Source: CAIWHR01 sp963843595
Lineage (GTDB): Bacteria; Pseudomonadota; Gammaproteobacteria; Burkholderiales; Casimicrobiaceae
NCBI GenBank assembly: GCA_963843595.1
Contig: CAWJLG010000008.1
Span: 248,001-312,000 of the forward strand
Length of the DNA stretch: 64,000 bases
Direction of reading: 5' to 3'
Shown: one piece after another, positions 8,546-16,254 of the stretch
Layout: the number at the start of each line of letters is the position of its first letter
Position numbering within the stretch: the stretch's first letter is position 1
Made by a program: the position numbers and the translations under genes
The notes under the pieces: model-generated
The model's input: only the letters and a program-made list of their open reading frames with translations
What the model was told of the DNA's origin: nothing
Database searches by the model: none

Positions 8546-9835
8546 CTACGCTGCCGCGCGCTCGGTGCGACGCACCGCGGCATCGGCCTGCCGGCGCTGG
8601 ATGTCCGCGGCCACTGCATGCGCGGAGCCCAGGCCATCCTCGTGGAATCCATGGCCGAGCCAGGCGCCGGCATACCAGGTTTGCCGATCGCCCTGCAGCC
8701 GGGCGAAGCGCGACTGCGCGGCCAGTGCACGGCCGTCGAGCAGCGGATGCGCGTACTCGAACTCCTGCAACACGGTACCCGGTTCGGGGTCGTATGGCGG
8801 ATTGAGGGTGACGATCACGGGGGTCTTGAACGGGAGCGGCTGCAACTTGTTGATGAGATAGCTGACGGCGACGGGACGCTCGCCGTCGCGATCGGCGGCG
8901 GCGAGGTAGTTCCATGCCGACCAGGCCCGCCGCGACTTGGGCAGCAAGGCGCAATCGGTATGCAGCAGAACCCGGTTGGGCTGATAGCGCACCGATGACA
9001 GGAGCAGCCTCTCGTTCGGCGACGGGTCGGCCAGCAGCGTCAGCGCCTGATCGCTGTGACAGGCGAGCACGACGCCGTCGAAGCGCTCGCTCCGGCCGCC
9101 GGCCGCGATCTCGACGCCGCCGGCGCGGCGGCGGACCGACGTCACCCGCGTGGCGGCGCGAACGTCGGGCAGGCCGGCCGCGATCTTCGCGACGTACGTC
9201 CGCCCGCCGCCGCGTACGGTCCGCCATTGCGGACGGCCCGCGATGCCGAGCAGTCCGTGGTTGTGGCAAAAGCGGATGAAGCTGGGAAGCGCAAAGGCGA
9301 GGACCTCACTTTGCGGTGCCGACCAGATCGCGCCGGCCATCGGCAGCAGATACCACTCGCGGAACGCGGCCGAATAGCCCTTGTGTTCCAGGTACTCGGC
9401 CAGCGACATCGACCACAGCGCGTTGCGCTGCAGCATCGCCGTCGCGTCACGGTTGAAGCGCAGGACGTCAGCGAGCATTCGCCAGAACGCGGGACGAAGC
9501 GCGTTGCGCGGCTGCGCGAACAGCGAGGCGAAGTCCGTGCCCGCCCATTCGAGGCGGGCGTCGTCGTTGCGCACCGAGAACGTCATTTCACTTGGCACGC
9601 TGTCGACGCCGAGTTCGGCGAACAGGGCCAGCAGGTGCGGATACGTTCGGTCGTTGAAGACGAGGAAGCCGGTGTCGACCGGTGCCGTCACGCCGTCGAG
9701 CGTCACGTCGACCGTGTGCGTATGGCCGCCCAGTCGCGCGTCGGCCTCGAACAGGGTCACGGCATGTCCTTGCCGGTGCAGCAGCCACGCGCTGCCCAGT
9801 CCGGCGATACCGGCCCCCACGACTGCAATCCGCAT
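8546..9835 (-). CDS. FAD-dependent oxidoreductase, amine-oxidase/desaturase-like (UfaO-like position)
   Basis: 429 aa. It starts with a dinucleotide-binding fold: MRIAVVGAGIAGLGSAWLLHRQGHAVTLFEA. GGHTHT and VDTGFLVFNDRTYPHL follow, typical of the NAD(P)-binding FAD proteins paired with CFA and DUF1365. The C-terminal YAGAWLGHGFHEDGLGSA is the FAD-contacting end motif. It probably oxidises or desaturates the methylated acyl chain made by the CFA homologue. ATG 9835 has a strong AAGGGAGAG site six bases upstream, supporting a separate start. The reading frame is nevertheless open upstream into the glutathione peroxidase gene with no stop between. Confidence 0.9.
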   Translation of the reverse strand: MRIAVVGAGIAGLGSAWLLHRQGHAVTLFEADARLGGHTHTVDVTLDGVTAPVDTGFLVFNDRTYPHLLALFAELGVDSVPSEMTFSVRNDDARLEWAGTDFASLFAQPRNALRPAFWRMLADVLRFNRDATAMLQRNALWSMSLAEYLEHKGYSAAFREWYLLPMAGAIWSAPQSEVLAFALPSFIRFCHNHGLLGIAGRPQWRTVRGGGRTYVAKIAAGLPDVRAATRVTSVRRRAGGVEIAAGGRSERFDGVVLACHSDQALTLLADPSPNERLLLSSVRYQPNRVLLHTDCALLPKSRRAWSAWNYLAAADRDGERPVAVSYLINKLQPLPFKTPVIVTLNPPYDPEPGTVLQEFEYAHPLLDGRALAAQSRFARLQGDRQTWYAGAWLGHGFHEDGLGSAHAVAADIQRRQADAAVRRTERAAA

Positions 9836-10807
9836 CTGAGCTCTCCCTTTCGTACGATCGAACGGCCCGTTCCGGCACCGACCCCGCGCGGCGGGTGCGT
9901 TCAGTCGACAGGCGCCGAGCCGACGCCCAGATACCGCTGCCTGCGCGAAACGTTTCGGGTCGTTGTCGTCCGCCAACTCGCTTACCCAGCTCTCGTCGAG
10001 GCACGGCACGAGTCCGCAGGCCACGCACGGCGCCTCATCGTCCGCGACGCGCGCGAACTTCGTCGAAGGCGTGTTGACGAGCCGGCTGGAAGGCGGATCA
10101 GCTACGACGCAGGCCTTCTCCGCCAGCAGCTTTTCGATGGTGCCGACAAATCCGCTCTGCGTCGGTTCGACGTCGCTGCCGAAGCTCTGGATGCGCGTAC
10201 CGCCGCGATCCACGACATACTTGTGGAAGTTCCATTTCGGCGGCTGTCCGGTCCTCGCGATCAATTCGGCGTAGACCGGGCTCGCGACGAGCTTGCTTCC
10301 GGCGGCTTTCTCGAACATCGGGAACTGCACCCCGTACGTCGTGCGGCAGAACTCGGCGATTTCCTTGTTCGTTCCGGGCTCCTGGGAGCCGTAGTCGTTG
10401 GAAGGGAACCCAAGCACCACGAGGCCGCGGTCCTTGTACTTCCGGTACAGCGCCTCCAGTCCCTCGTACTGATAGGTGTAGCCGCAGAAGCTCGCGGTGT
10501 TGACGATCACCAGCACCTTGCCGCGGTACTGGCAAAGCGATTGTGATTGACCGGTCTGCAGGCTGTTCAGCGTGTGGCGGAGCAGCGACGGGCAGTCGGA
10601 CTCGGCGGCGGACGCGGGCGTCGGCTGCGCCCCGGCCGCCGGGCTCGCCGCGAAGCCGGGGCCGCCCGTCGCGGCGAGCGCGAGCGCCATGGCGGCAATT
10701 TGAACGACACGGAGGGGGGTGCGACCACGTGGGCGGCGAATGCCGGTTAGCCGGGTGGGGTTGGACATTGCGGGCCGAGTGGGGCGCCTAAACCATCTAT
10801 TTGTCAT
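9836..10807 (-). CDS. Glutathione peroxidase family protein, exported; frame runs on into the FAD oxidoreductase
   Basis: The peroxidase domain reads NTASFCGYTYQYEGLEALY (active-site Cys), GFPSNDYGSQEPGTNKEI (Gln) and PPKWNFHKYVVD (Trp and Asn), so the catalytic tetrad is complete. A signal peptide or anchor precedes it (VVQIAAMALALAATGG), placing it outside the cytoplasm. It reduces hydroperoxides using thiols. Start chosen at ATG 10807, with AGGA upstream; ATG 10768 has no site. After LLAEK near 10100 the frame continues through about 90 residues of unknown sequence, including PCVACGLVPC, and reaches the next gene's ATG without a stop. Either the protein is a 753-aa fusion or the stop was lost to an indel. 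It is first gene of the divergent operon. Confidence 0.82.
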
Positions 10808-10859
10808 GGACATTCCTTGTTTCTGCCTGTACAATAACGATCTAACTTCTCTGTGTCAA
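10807..10859. promoter_or_regulatory. Face-to-face divergent promoters with overlapping -10 boxes
   Basis: Plus strand, toward the MerR gene: TGGACA (10807-10812), 17 bases, TACAAT (10830-10835). Minus strand, toward the peroxidase operon: TTGACA (10859-10854), 17 bases, TATTGT (10836-10831). The two -10 hexamers lie on top of each other, so the promoters are mutually exclusive. TGTACA (10828-10833) sits in this centre, and TGGACA recurs at 10807 and 10870, spaced 21 and 42 bases. A perfect TGTCC-T-GGACA palindrome lies at 10865-10875. These are candidate regulator sites, inferred from sequence alone. Confidence 0.7.
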
Positions 10860-10875
10860 TAAGGTGTCCTGGACA

Positions 10876-11829
10876 ATGAACCGACCCACCGAGAATCCGG
10901 GCCTGCTGCTCAACATCAGCGCCGTGGAGCGCGAGGCCGGCCTTTCCAAAGACGTTCTGCGCATGTGGGAGCGCCGTTATGGCTTCCCCAAGCCGGGCCG
11001 GGACGACAACGGCGAACGCCAGTACACGGTCGCGGAGGTCGCCAAGCTGCGGGCGATCAAGCGCCTGATGGACGTCGGCATGAGACCCGGCAAGATCATC
11101 CACAGCACGCTCGACGAGCTCAATTCGCTCGCTGACGAACGCACCGGCCCGCGGCGCGATGTGCTGGCGCCTGAACTCGAACGCGACACCCTTGCATTGC
11201 TGCAGAGTCACGATGCCGCCGGGCTGCAGCTCGCGCTCGCGAACATGCTCATGCGCCAGGGGCTGCAGACGTTCGTCCTCGAGACTGTGACGCTGCTCAA
11301 CACTGCGGTCGGAGAGGCATGGATGCGCGGCGAGCTGCAGGTTTTCGAGGAGCACCTCTATACCGAACAGCTGCAGGTCGCGCTGCGCACGGCGATCAAC
11401 GCCTTCCCGCGGCAGTCGGGAAACCCGCGGGTCTTGCTGACCACCTTTCCGGGCGAGCAGCACGGCCTCGGGTTGCTGATGGTCGAAGCGCTGCTCGTGC
11501 CCGAGGGCGCGCAGTGCATTTCGCTTGGCGTGCAGACGCCGATCGAGGACGTGCGCCGAGCGGCGCTCGCGCACAAGGTTCATCTGGTGGCGCTGTCGTT
11601 CTCGGCGGCGTTCCCGGTGCGGCAGGCAAGCGAGGGCCTGGCGACATTGCGACGCCAACTCCCGCAGACGATCACGTTGTGGGCTGGCGGCGAAATGACC
11701 CGGCGCGTGCGCAAGACCCTGCCGGGTGTGGTGCTCATTCCCGACCTGGCGGCGACGATCGGCGCGCTCAAGAGCTGGCGTACGCACTGGGCGCAGGTAT
11801 CGCAGTACCTCGCCGTCAGCGAACGGTGA
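10876..11829 (+). CDS. litR: MerR-family cobalamin-binding photoreceptor regulator, CarH/LitR type
   Basis: 317 aa. The MerR helix-turn-helix is at residues 12-80 (ISAVEREAGLSKDVLRMWERRYGFPKP), then a four-helix bundle and a Rossmann B12-binding domain. All cobalamin contacts of CarH are kept: Trp149 with Glu159-His160 at exact W-x9-EH spacing, and ExHxxG as GEQHGLG with His196. In the characterised relatives the dark AdoCbl-bound tetramer represses and light releases it. Here it is divergent from the peroxidase/CFA operon, which should be its target, and it probably represses itself through the shared promoter. Start ATG 10876 (AAGG at 10861-10864); GTG 10864 in frame is the alternative. The assignment is strong; the light response is inferred from motifs and context. 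Confidence 0.92.
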   Translation: MNRPTENPGLLLNISAVEREAGLSKDVLRMWERRYGFPKPGRDDNGERQYTVAEVAKLRAIKRLMDVGMRPGKIIHSTLDELNSLADERTGPRRDVLAPELERDTLALLQSHDAAGLQLALANMLMRQGLQTFVLETVTLLNTAVGEAWMRGELQVFEEHLYTEQLQVALRTAINAFPRQSGNPRVLLTTFPGEQHGLGLLMVEALLVPEGAQCISLGVQTPIEDVRRAALAHKVHLVALSFSAAFPVRQASEGLATLRRQLPQTITLWAGGEMTRRVRKTLPGVVLIPDLAATIGALKSWRTHWAQVSQYLAVSER

Positions 11830-11928
11830 CGATGCGAAGGAGCGGCTCCGGTCGGCCACTTGCGCCGGCCGGACGGACTTGCGGCGTCCGCGTCGGTCGG
11901 GCGATCCGGCGCGGTAACATAGCCGGCG

Positions 11929-12906
11929 ATGATCATCGCCCTCGTCTTCGGCACGGTCGTGTTCGGCGGCACCGCCGCCTATATCGGTTGGGCTGCGTAT
12001 GCCGTGTGGCATGGCGCGAGCGTGTGGCCCTATGCCGCGGGCGGGCTGGCGCTCATGATCGGGATTCCGGGCGCATTCGCGGCGTTCTATATCGCGCTGG
12101 CATGGGTCTATCGGTCGGAGCGTCCGCCGGCCGCCCGCATCGGCGCGTGGGCGAGTCTGCGTCTGCTCTGGGACGAGTCGAGAGCTCTCGCGCGGTCGGG
12201 GCCCCGGCAGGCGCTCTACCGTCGGCTGATAGACGACCCGGCGCCGGCGCCTGCCGAGCTGCCGGTGCTGCTGGTGCACGGCGTCTTATGCAATGCGGGC
12301 GTATGGCTCGGATTGAGGCGTCACCTCTTGCAGCAGGGAATCGGCCCCGTCTACGCGCTCACCTACGGGCCGCCGCTTGCGTCGATCGAGTTCTTCGCCG
12401 AGCAGGTGGCCGCCAAGATCGACGCCGTGCTTGCCGTCACCGGGGCGCGCCAGGTGGCCATCGTGGGCCACAGCATGGGCGGGCTCGTCGCGAGGGCCTA
12501 TCTGCGCCAGTACGGGGCGTCCAAGGTGCGCGTGCTGATCACGCTCGCGACGCCGCATCACGGCAGCGTCCACGCGTGGCTGTTTCCGGGGACATGCCTT
12601 GCCCAGATCCGTCCGGGCAGCGAGTGGCTCGCCGAATTGAATCGCGACGAAGGTTCGCCGCCGCCGACGAGAATCGTCTCGCTGTGGTCATGGCACGATT
12701 CGATGGTGGCCCCGCAGACGAGCGCGCGCCTCGCCGGCGTCGAAAACATCGAGGTCGTGGGCGTGGGCCACAACGCAATGCTCGCCGATCCCCGGACCTA
12801 CGAACGCGTGGCCACCGAGTTGCGCCGCGCTGCAGGTAACGCCGAACCGGGCGGTGCGGTGGCAGCAACGGCCCGCGGCGGCGCGCAGCGCGTCGCCGCC
12901 GATTGA
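11929..12906 (+). CDS. Membrane-anchored alpha/beta-hydrolase, lipase-like
   Basis: 325 aa. Two N-terminal transmembrane segments (about residues 2-28 and 35-60) are followed by an alpha/beta-hydrolase domain. VLLVHGVLCNAGVW provides the oxyanion HG, and VGHSMGGLVAR carries the nucleophile serine. An Asp follows in WSWHDSMVAP and a His in VGVGHNAML. The pattern matches bacterial triacylglycerol lipase or PGAP1-like esterases. It lies 100 bases after the litR-type gene, with no terminator seen between, and convergent to the acyl-CoA reductase gene. The lipid-storage neighbours suggest a lipid ester substrate, not proven. The C-terminal 30 residues are low-complexity Ala/Arg. Confidence 0.83.
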   Translation: MIIALVFGTVVFGGTAAYIGWAAYAVWHGASVWPYAAGGLALMIGIPGAFAAFYIALAWVYRSERPPAARIGAWASLRLLWDESRALARSGPRQALYRRLIDDPAPAPAELPVLLVHGVLCNAGVWLGLRRHLLQQGIGPVYALTYGPPLASIEFFAEQVAAKIDAVLAVTGARQVAIVGHSMGGLVARAYLRQYGASKVRVLITLATPHHGSVHAWLFPGTCLAQIRPGSEWLAELNRDEGSPPPTRIVSLWSWHDSMVAPQTSARLAGVENIEVVGVGHNAMLADPRTYERVATELRRAAGNAEPGGAVAATARGGAQRVAAD

Positions 12907-12943
12907 CTTCGCGGTAGGGGCCCCTGCTTCCACAGCGCAGGTC

Positions 12944-14935
12944 CTACCAGTGAATCCCCTGCGTGAGCTGGGCGAAGGCCATCTGCTCGGGCGAGAGCTG
13001 CGCGGACGCCTCGCCTGCCTTCTTGCCCTGTGCGGCGGGTGAGTCCGGGAACATGTTGAACGCGGTGTTGAGCATGATCTGCGTGAGCTTCGGCGCAGCC
13101 GCGTGACAGATGGCGCCGAAGATTCCGAGTCGGGTGGCGATGCGCACCGGTTTGTAGACGATCGCCTCCACGACGAGGTCGGCGGCCTGCTCGGACGACA
13201 GCGTCGGCACGTTCTCGTACATCTTGGTCGGGGCGATCATCGGCGTGCGCACCAGCGGCATGTTGATCGTCGTGAAGTTGATCCCCTTGTCGACGAACTC
13301 GGACGCGGCACAGGCGGAGAACGAGTCGAGCGCCGACTTCGACGCGACGTAGGCCGAGAACCGCGGAGCGTTCGACAGCACACCGATCGACGAGATGTTG
13401 ATGATGTGGCCGCGCTTCTGCTCGATCATCTTCGGCAGGAAGCCGAAGATCAGCCGCAGCGACCCGAAATAGTTGAGCTGCATCGTCCGCTCGAAATCGT
13501 GGAAGCGGTCGAACGAGTTGATGACACCGCGGCGAATCGAGCGGCCGGCGTTGTTGATCAGGTAGTCGCACGCGCCGTGCTCCTTCAGCACCCGCGCCAC
13601 GAGCGCGTCGCATGACGCCATGTCGGAGACGTCCGCCGTGCAGATCCACGCCTTGCCGCCCAGCTTCTCGATCTCCCGTTTCGTCTCGACGAGCTTCTCC
13701 TCGCCGCGCGCGACGAGGATCACCTTCGCACCGGCCTCGGCAAGCTTCAGCGCCGTCGCCTTGCCGATGCCCGAAGACGAGCCGGTGACGACGACGACCT
13801 TGTCGCGGACGCGGCCGGACAGCGTGCGGTCGATGAAGAGGTCGGGATCGAGGTTGCGCTCCCAGTAGTCCCACAGTCTTGCCGCGTACGCATCGAGGCG
13901 GGGGACCGAGATGCCCGAGCCCTTCAGCGCCTTCGTCGCCTCGCGGTTGTCGTAGCGTGTCGGCCAGTTGATGAACTGGAACACATCGCGCGGAATGCCG
14001 AGGTCGGTCAGCACCGCCTTGATCATCCGCTTGACCGGTGCGAGCGAGCCGAGGCCGTAGAGGATCGGCGCCGGGATGAAGCCGAACATCCGTGCGTTCA
14101 GCCGCATCGTCATCTCGGGCGCGTGCCCGGCCTTGGCGAAGATGTTGAGCACTTCGCCGATCCGGTGCGGCTCGGGGTCGGTCAGGTGGAAGCACTTGCC
14201 GTCGAGGCCCTTCTTGTGGGCGAGATAGTCCATCGCGTCGGCGACGAAATCGACGGGTACGATGTTGATGCGGCCGCCCTCGATGCCGATCGTCGGCATC
14301 CACGGCGGCAGCGCGCGACGCAGTTTCTGGATGACCTTGAAGAAGTAGTACGGGCCGTCGATCCTGTCGACGTAGCCGGTCTGCGAGTGGCCGACGACGA
14401 ATCCGGGCCGGTAGATCCGGTACGGCCGCTTGCATTCGCGGCGGACGACGCCTTCCGAATCGTGCTTGGTCCGGAAATACGGATGGTCGAGGTCCTCGGC
14501 CTCCTCGAACATGTCCTCGCGGAACACCCCCTCGTACAAGCCCGCGACGGCGATCGAGCTCACGTGATGGAAGCAGCCGGCACCGACGGCCTCGGCGAAC
14601 TGGACGGCGTGGCGCGTGCCCTCGACGTTGGCGAGCTGCTGATCCTCGGCGGTGGCGGCAAGATCGTAGATGGCGGCAAGGTGGAAACAGTGCTTGATCT
14701 TGCCTTTGAGCTTGCGGAGGTCGGCGTCCGCCACGCCGAGTTGCTTCTTGCCCAGATCCCCGACCACGGGGATCACCTGCTTGTCGGTGGCGTGCCAGTA
14801 GTCGTCGCGCAGCGCCGTGAGTTTCTTCTGCGAGCTCTTCCGGACGAGCACGTAGATCGGCTCGCCCCGGCGCAGCAGGTTGGCGACGAGAAAACGGCCG
14901 ATGAATCCGGTCGCGCCAGTGACGAAGTACGCCAT
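12944..14935 (-). CDS. Two-domain fatty acyl-CoA reductase (FarA/Maqu_2220-like), wax ester pathway
   Basis: 663 aa, matching the 660-aa Marinobacter reductase in length and layout. The N-terminal male-sterility/extended SDR domain has MAYFVTGATGFIGRFL, HVSSIAVAGLYEG and HPYFRTKHDSE (Tyr-x3-Lys). The C-terminal classical SDR domain has VVVTGSSSGIGKATALKLAE, NNAGRSIRRG, MQLNYFGSLRLI, SSIGVLSNAPRFSAYVASKSAL and TINMPLVRTPMIAPT. The family reduces fatty acyl-CoA with NADPH through aldehyde to fatty alcohol. A perfect AAGGAGG site precedes ATG 14935. It is divergent from a phasin gene and near the wax ester synthase, so fatty alcohol would feed wax ester formation. Exact end product (aldehyde or alcohol) needs assay. 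Confidence 0.92.
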   Translation of the reverse strand: MAYFVTGATGFIGRFLVANLLRRGEPIYVLVRKSSQKKLTALRDDYWHATDKQVIPVVGDLGKKQLGVADADLRKLKGKIKHCFHLAAIYDLAATAEDQQLANVEGTRHAVQFAEAVGAGCFHHVSSIAVAGLYEGVFREDMFEEAEDLDHPYFRTKHDSEGVVRRECKRPYRIYRPGFVVGHSQTGYVDRIDGPYYFFKVIQKLRRALPPWMPTIGIEGGRINIVPVDFVADAMDYLAHKKGLDGKCFHLTDPEPHRIGEVLNIFAKAGHAPEMTMRLNARMFGFIPAPILYGLGSLAPVKRMIKAVLTDLGIPRDVFQFINWPTRYDNREATKALKGSGISVPRLDAYAARLWDYWERNLDPDLFIDRTLSGRVRDKVVVVTGSSSGIGKATALKLAEAGAKVILVARGEEKLVETKREIEKLGGKAWICTADVSDMASCDALVARVLKEHGACDYLINNAGRSIRRGVINSFDRFHDFERTMQLNYFGSLRLIFGFLPKMIEQKRGHIINISSIGVLSNAPRFSAYVASKSALDSFSACAASEFVDKGINFTTINMPLVRTPMIAPTKMYENVPTLSSEQAADLVVEAIVYKPVRIATRLGIFGAICHAAAPKLTQIMLNTAFNMFPDSPAAQGKKAGEASAQLSPEQMAFAQLTQGIHW

Positions 14936-15115
14936 GAATTTCCTCCTTGGGGGGATTCGGTGGCGGCCCCGGTGTGTCCGGGGTCGCGCCGCGGTGGCGG
15001 CGATGCGGGCCGATCCGACGCCGTTGCCTGCACCCGGGGGGATCGACGGTCCCTGCGCCTTGCGAATCGATTATACCGGCGGGCCTGTCGGGCGCGGCCT
15101 GCCCGCGGTGAAGCT

Positions 15116-15150
15116 TTAGAATGGTTGCTCTAGAATCCGGGGCCTAGAAT
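15116..15150 (+). repeat. Three 7-bp direct repeats YTAGAAT with 14-bp period
   Basis: TTAGAAT at 15116, CTAGAAT at 15130 and CTAGAAT at 15144, exactly 14 bases apart. An inverted ATTCT follows at 15153. They lie 52-86 bases upstream of the phasin start, in the divergent reductase/phasin intergenic region. They look like an operator array; the binder is unknown. Confidence 0.6.
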
Positions 15151-15201
15151 GCATTCTGGGATGGAACCGGTCGATGGCGGACCAAGCGGGGAGACCAGGC
15201 G

Positions 15202-15732
15202 ATGTTGAAGAAGGCGAAGGCGGCGATGGAAGGTGCGGCAGGCACGGGACCGAAGGAGCTGGCGCAATCGGTGTTCGACTCGTCCCATCACATCTGGCTG
15301 GCCGGACTCGGCGCATTTGCGCGGGCTCAGGCGGAAGGCATGAAGGTATTCGAAGCGCTGGTCAAGCAGGGCGAGCGGCTGGAGCAGAAGACGAAGCAGG
15401 CGGCATCCGACACGGCGGCTGCCGCGCGCGGCGCCGCCAAGGCGAAAGCAAAGGAGATGCAGGAAATGGCCGGCGGAACCTGGGACAAGCTCGAGCAGGT
15501 CTTCGAGGATCGTGTGGAGCGCGCTCTGTCCAAGCTCGGCGTCTACACGCAGAACGACGTCCAGCGCCTCGCATCCCGCGTCGACGAACTGTCCGACGCG
15601 GTGAACCGTCTGCTCAAATCGAGTGGTGTCGCGGCCCCCGTTGCGCGGCGTGCAGCCGGACGCAAGCCCGCGAAAAAGACGGCCGCGAAACGCGCACGCA
15701 AGACGGCAGCGGCGAAGTCCGCAAAGTCGTAA
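15202..15732 (+). CDS. Phasin-family granule-associated protein with Lys/Ala-rich tail
   Basis: 176 aa. The phasin core has SSHHIWLAGLGAFARAQAEGMKVFEALVKQG, followed by a long amphipathic helical stretch rich in Ala, Lys and Glu. The C-terminal 35 residues are a PhaF-like basic tail (KPAKKTAAKRARKTAAAKS) that could bind DNA. Phasins coat storage granules, and PhaF-type tails tether granules to the nucleoid. Here, between the acyl-CoA reductase and the wax ester synthase, it may coat wax-ester or polyester inclusions. Position supports the first, and the family is known mainly for the second. A terminator follows. Confidence 0.88.
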   Translation: MLKKAKAAMEGAAGTGPKELAQSVFDSSHHIWLAGLGAFARAQAEGMKVFEALVKQGERLEQKTKQAASDTAAAARGAAKAKAKEMQEMAGGTWDKLEQVFEDRVERALSKLGVYTQNDVQRLASRVDELSDAVNRLLKSSGVAAPVARRAAGRKPAKKTAAKRARKTAAAKSAKS

Positions 15733-15754
15733 GGCTTCACGGCACCCCGCCATA

Positions 15755-15786
15755 GGGCCCCGGCGTCTTCGGCGCGGGGCCTTTCT
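15755..15786 (+). terminator. Rho-independent terminator after the phasin gene
   Basis: GGCCCCG (15756-15762) pairs with CGGGGCC (15775-15781), closed by a GC-rich inner stem and a TTC loop, and followed by TTTCTT. It lies 24 bases after the stop. Confidence 0.78.
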
Positions 15787-15818
15787 TGCATCGGTAACTC
15801 AGCGCTAGCGGCGGTCGT

Positions 15819-16097
15819 TCACGCGCGATTGAGCTTGTCGACCTGCTTCACGTAGTTCTGCATCGCGTCGTCCTTGCTCATTCCCTTGAGCTTGGCCCAC
15901 GCGTCGTACTTGGCGCCGCCGACGAAGTCGAAACCGCCGGGCCGGTCGCCCTTCACGTCACCGTCGGTGGCCTGCTTGTAGTAGGAATACAGCTTCAAGA
16001 GCGTCGCATTGTCCGGCTTCTTTTTCGTCTTCTTGGCAGCGGCGGCGGCCGCCTCGAATTGCGTTTTCAGGTCGTCCTTCTTCGGTGCGGCGGCCAT
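15819..16097 (-). CDS. Acyl-CoA-binding protein (ACBP)
   Basis: 92 aa, one ACBP domain. The signature LLKLYSYYKQATDGDVKGD, then YDAWAKLKGMSKDDAMQNYV, holds the residues that grip CoA and the acyl chain. It carries long-chain acyl-CoA in the cytoplasm and protects it from hydrolysis. It is divergent from the wax ester synthase (158-base shared region) and close to the acyl-CoA reductase, so it probably supplies both with substrate. A strong AGGAGG site precedes ATG 16097. ACBPs are scattered in bacteria and common in lipid-accumulating betaproteobacteria. Confidence 0.93.
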   Translation of the reverse strand: MAAAPKKDDLKTQFEAAAAAAKKTKKKPDNATLLKLYSYYKQATDGDVKGDRPGGFDFVGGAKYDAWAKLKGMSKDDAMQNYVKQVDKLNRA

Positions 16098-16254
16098 GGT
16101 GCCTCCTGGGCGGGTGTTCCCCTGCGCGGGGTTTGTGCTACTTTAGCGCGAAGGCGAAAACGCGCGCAAACCGCGTGCGGAGAAGCCGGGTCCGGCTTCG
16201 CCTTACGTTCGACTCGAGACCACCGGCCCTTTCCAACAGCCACCCCCGGTTTGC

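Noticed and set aside
14936..15201. A possible small gene in the reductase/phasin gap
   Set aside because: The open frames there are arginine/proline-rich with poor starts and no family match, so they look like GC-rich shadow frames.
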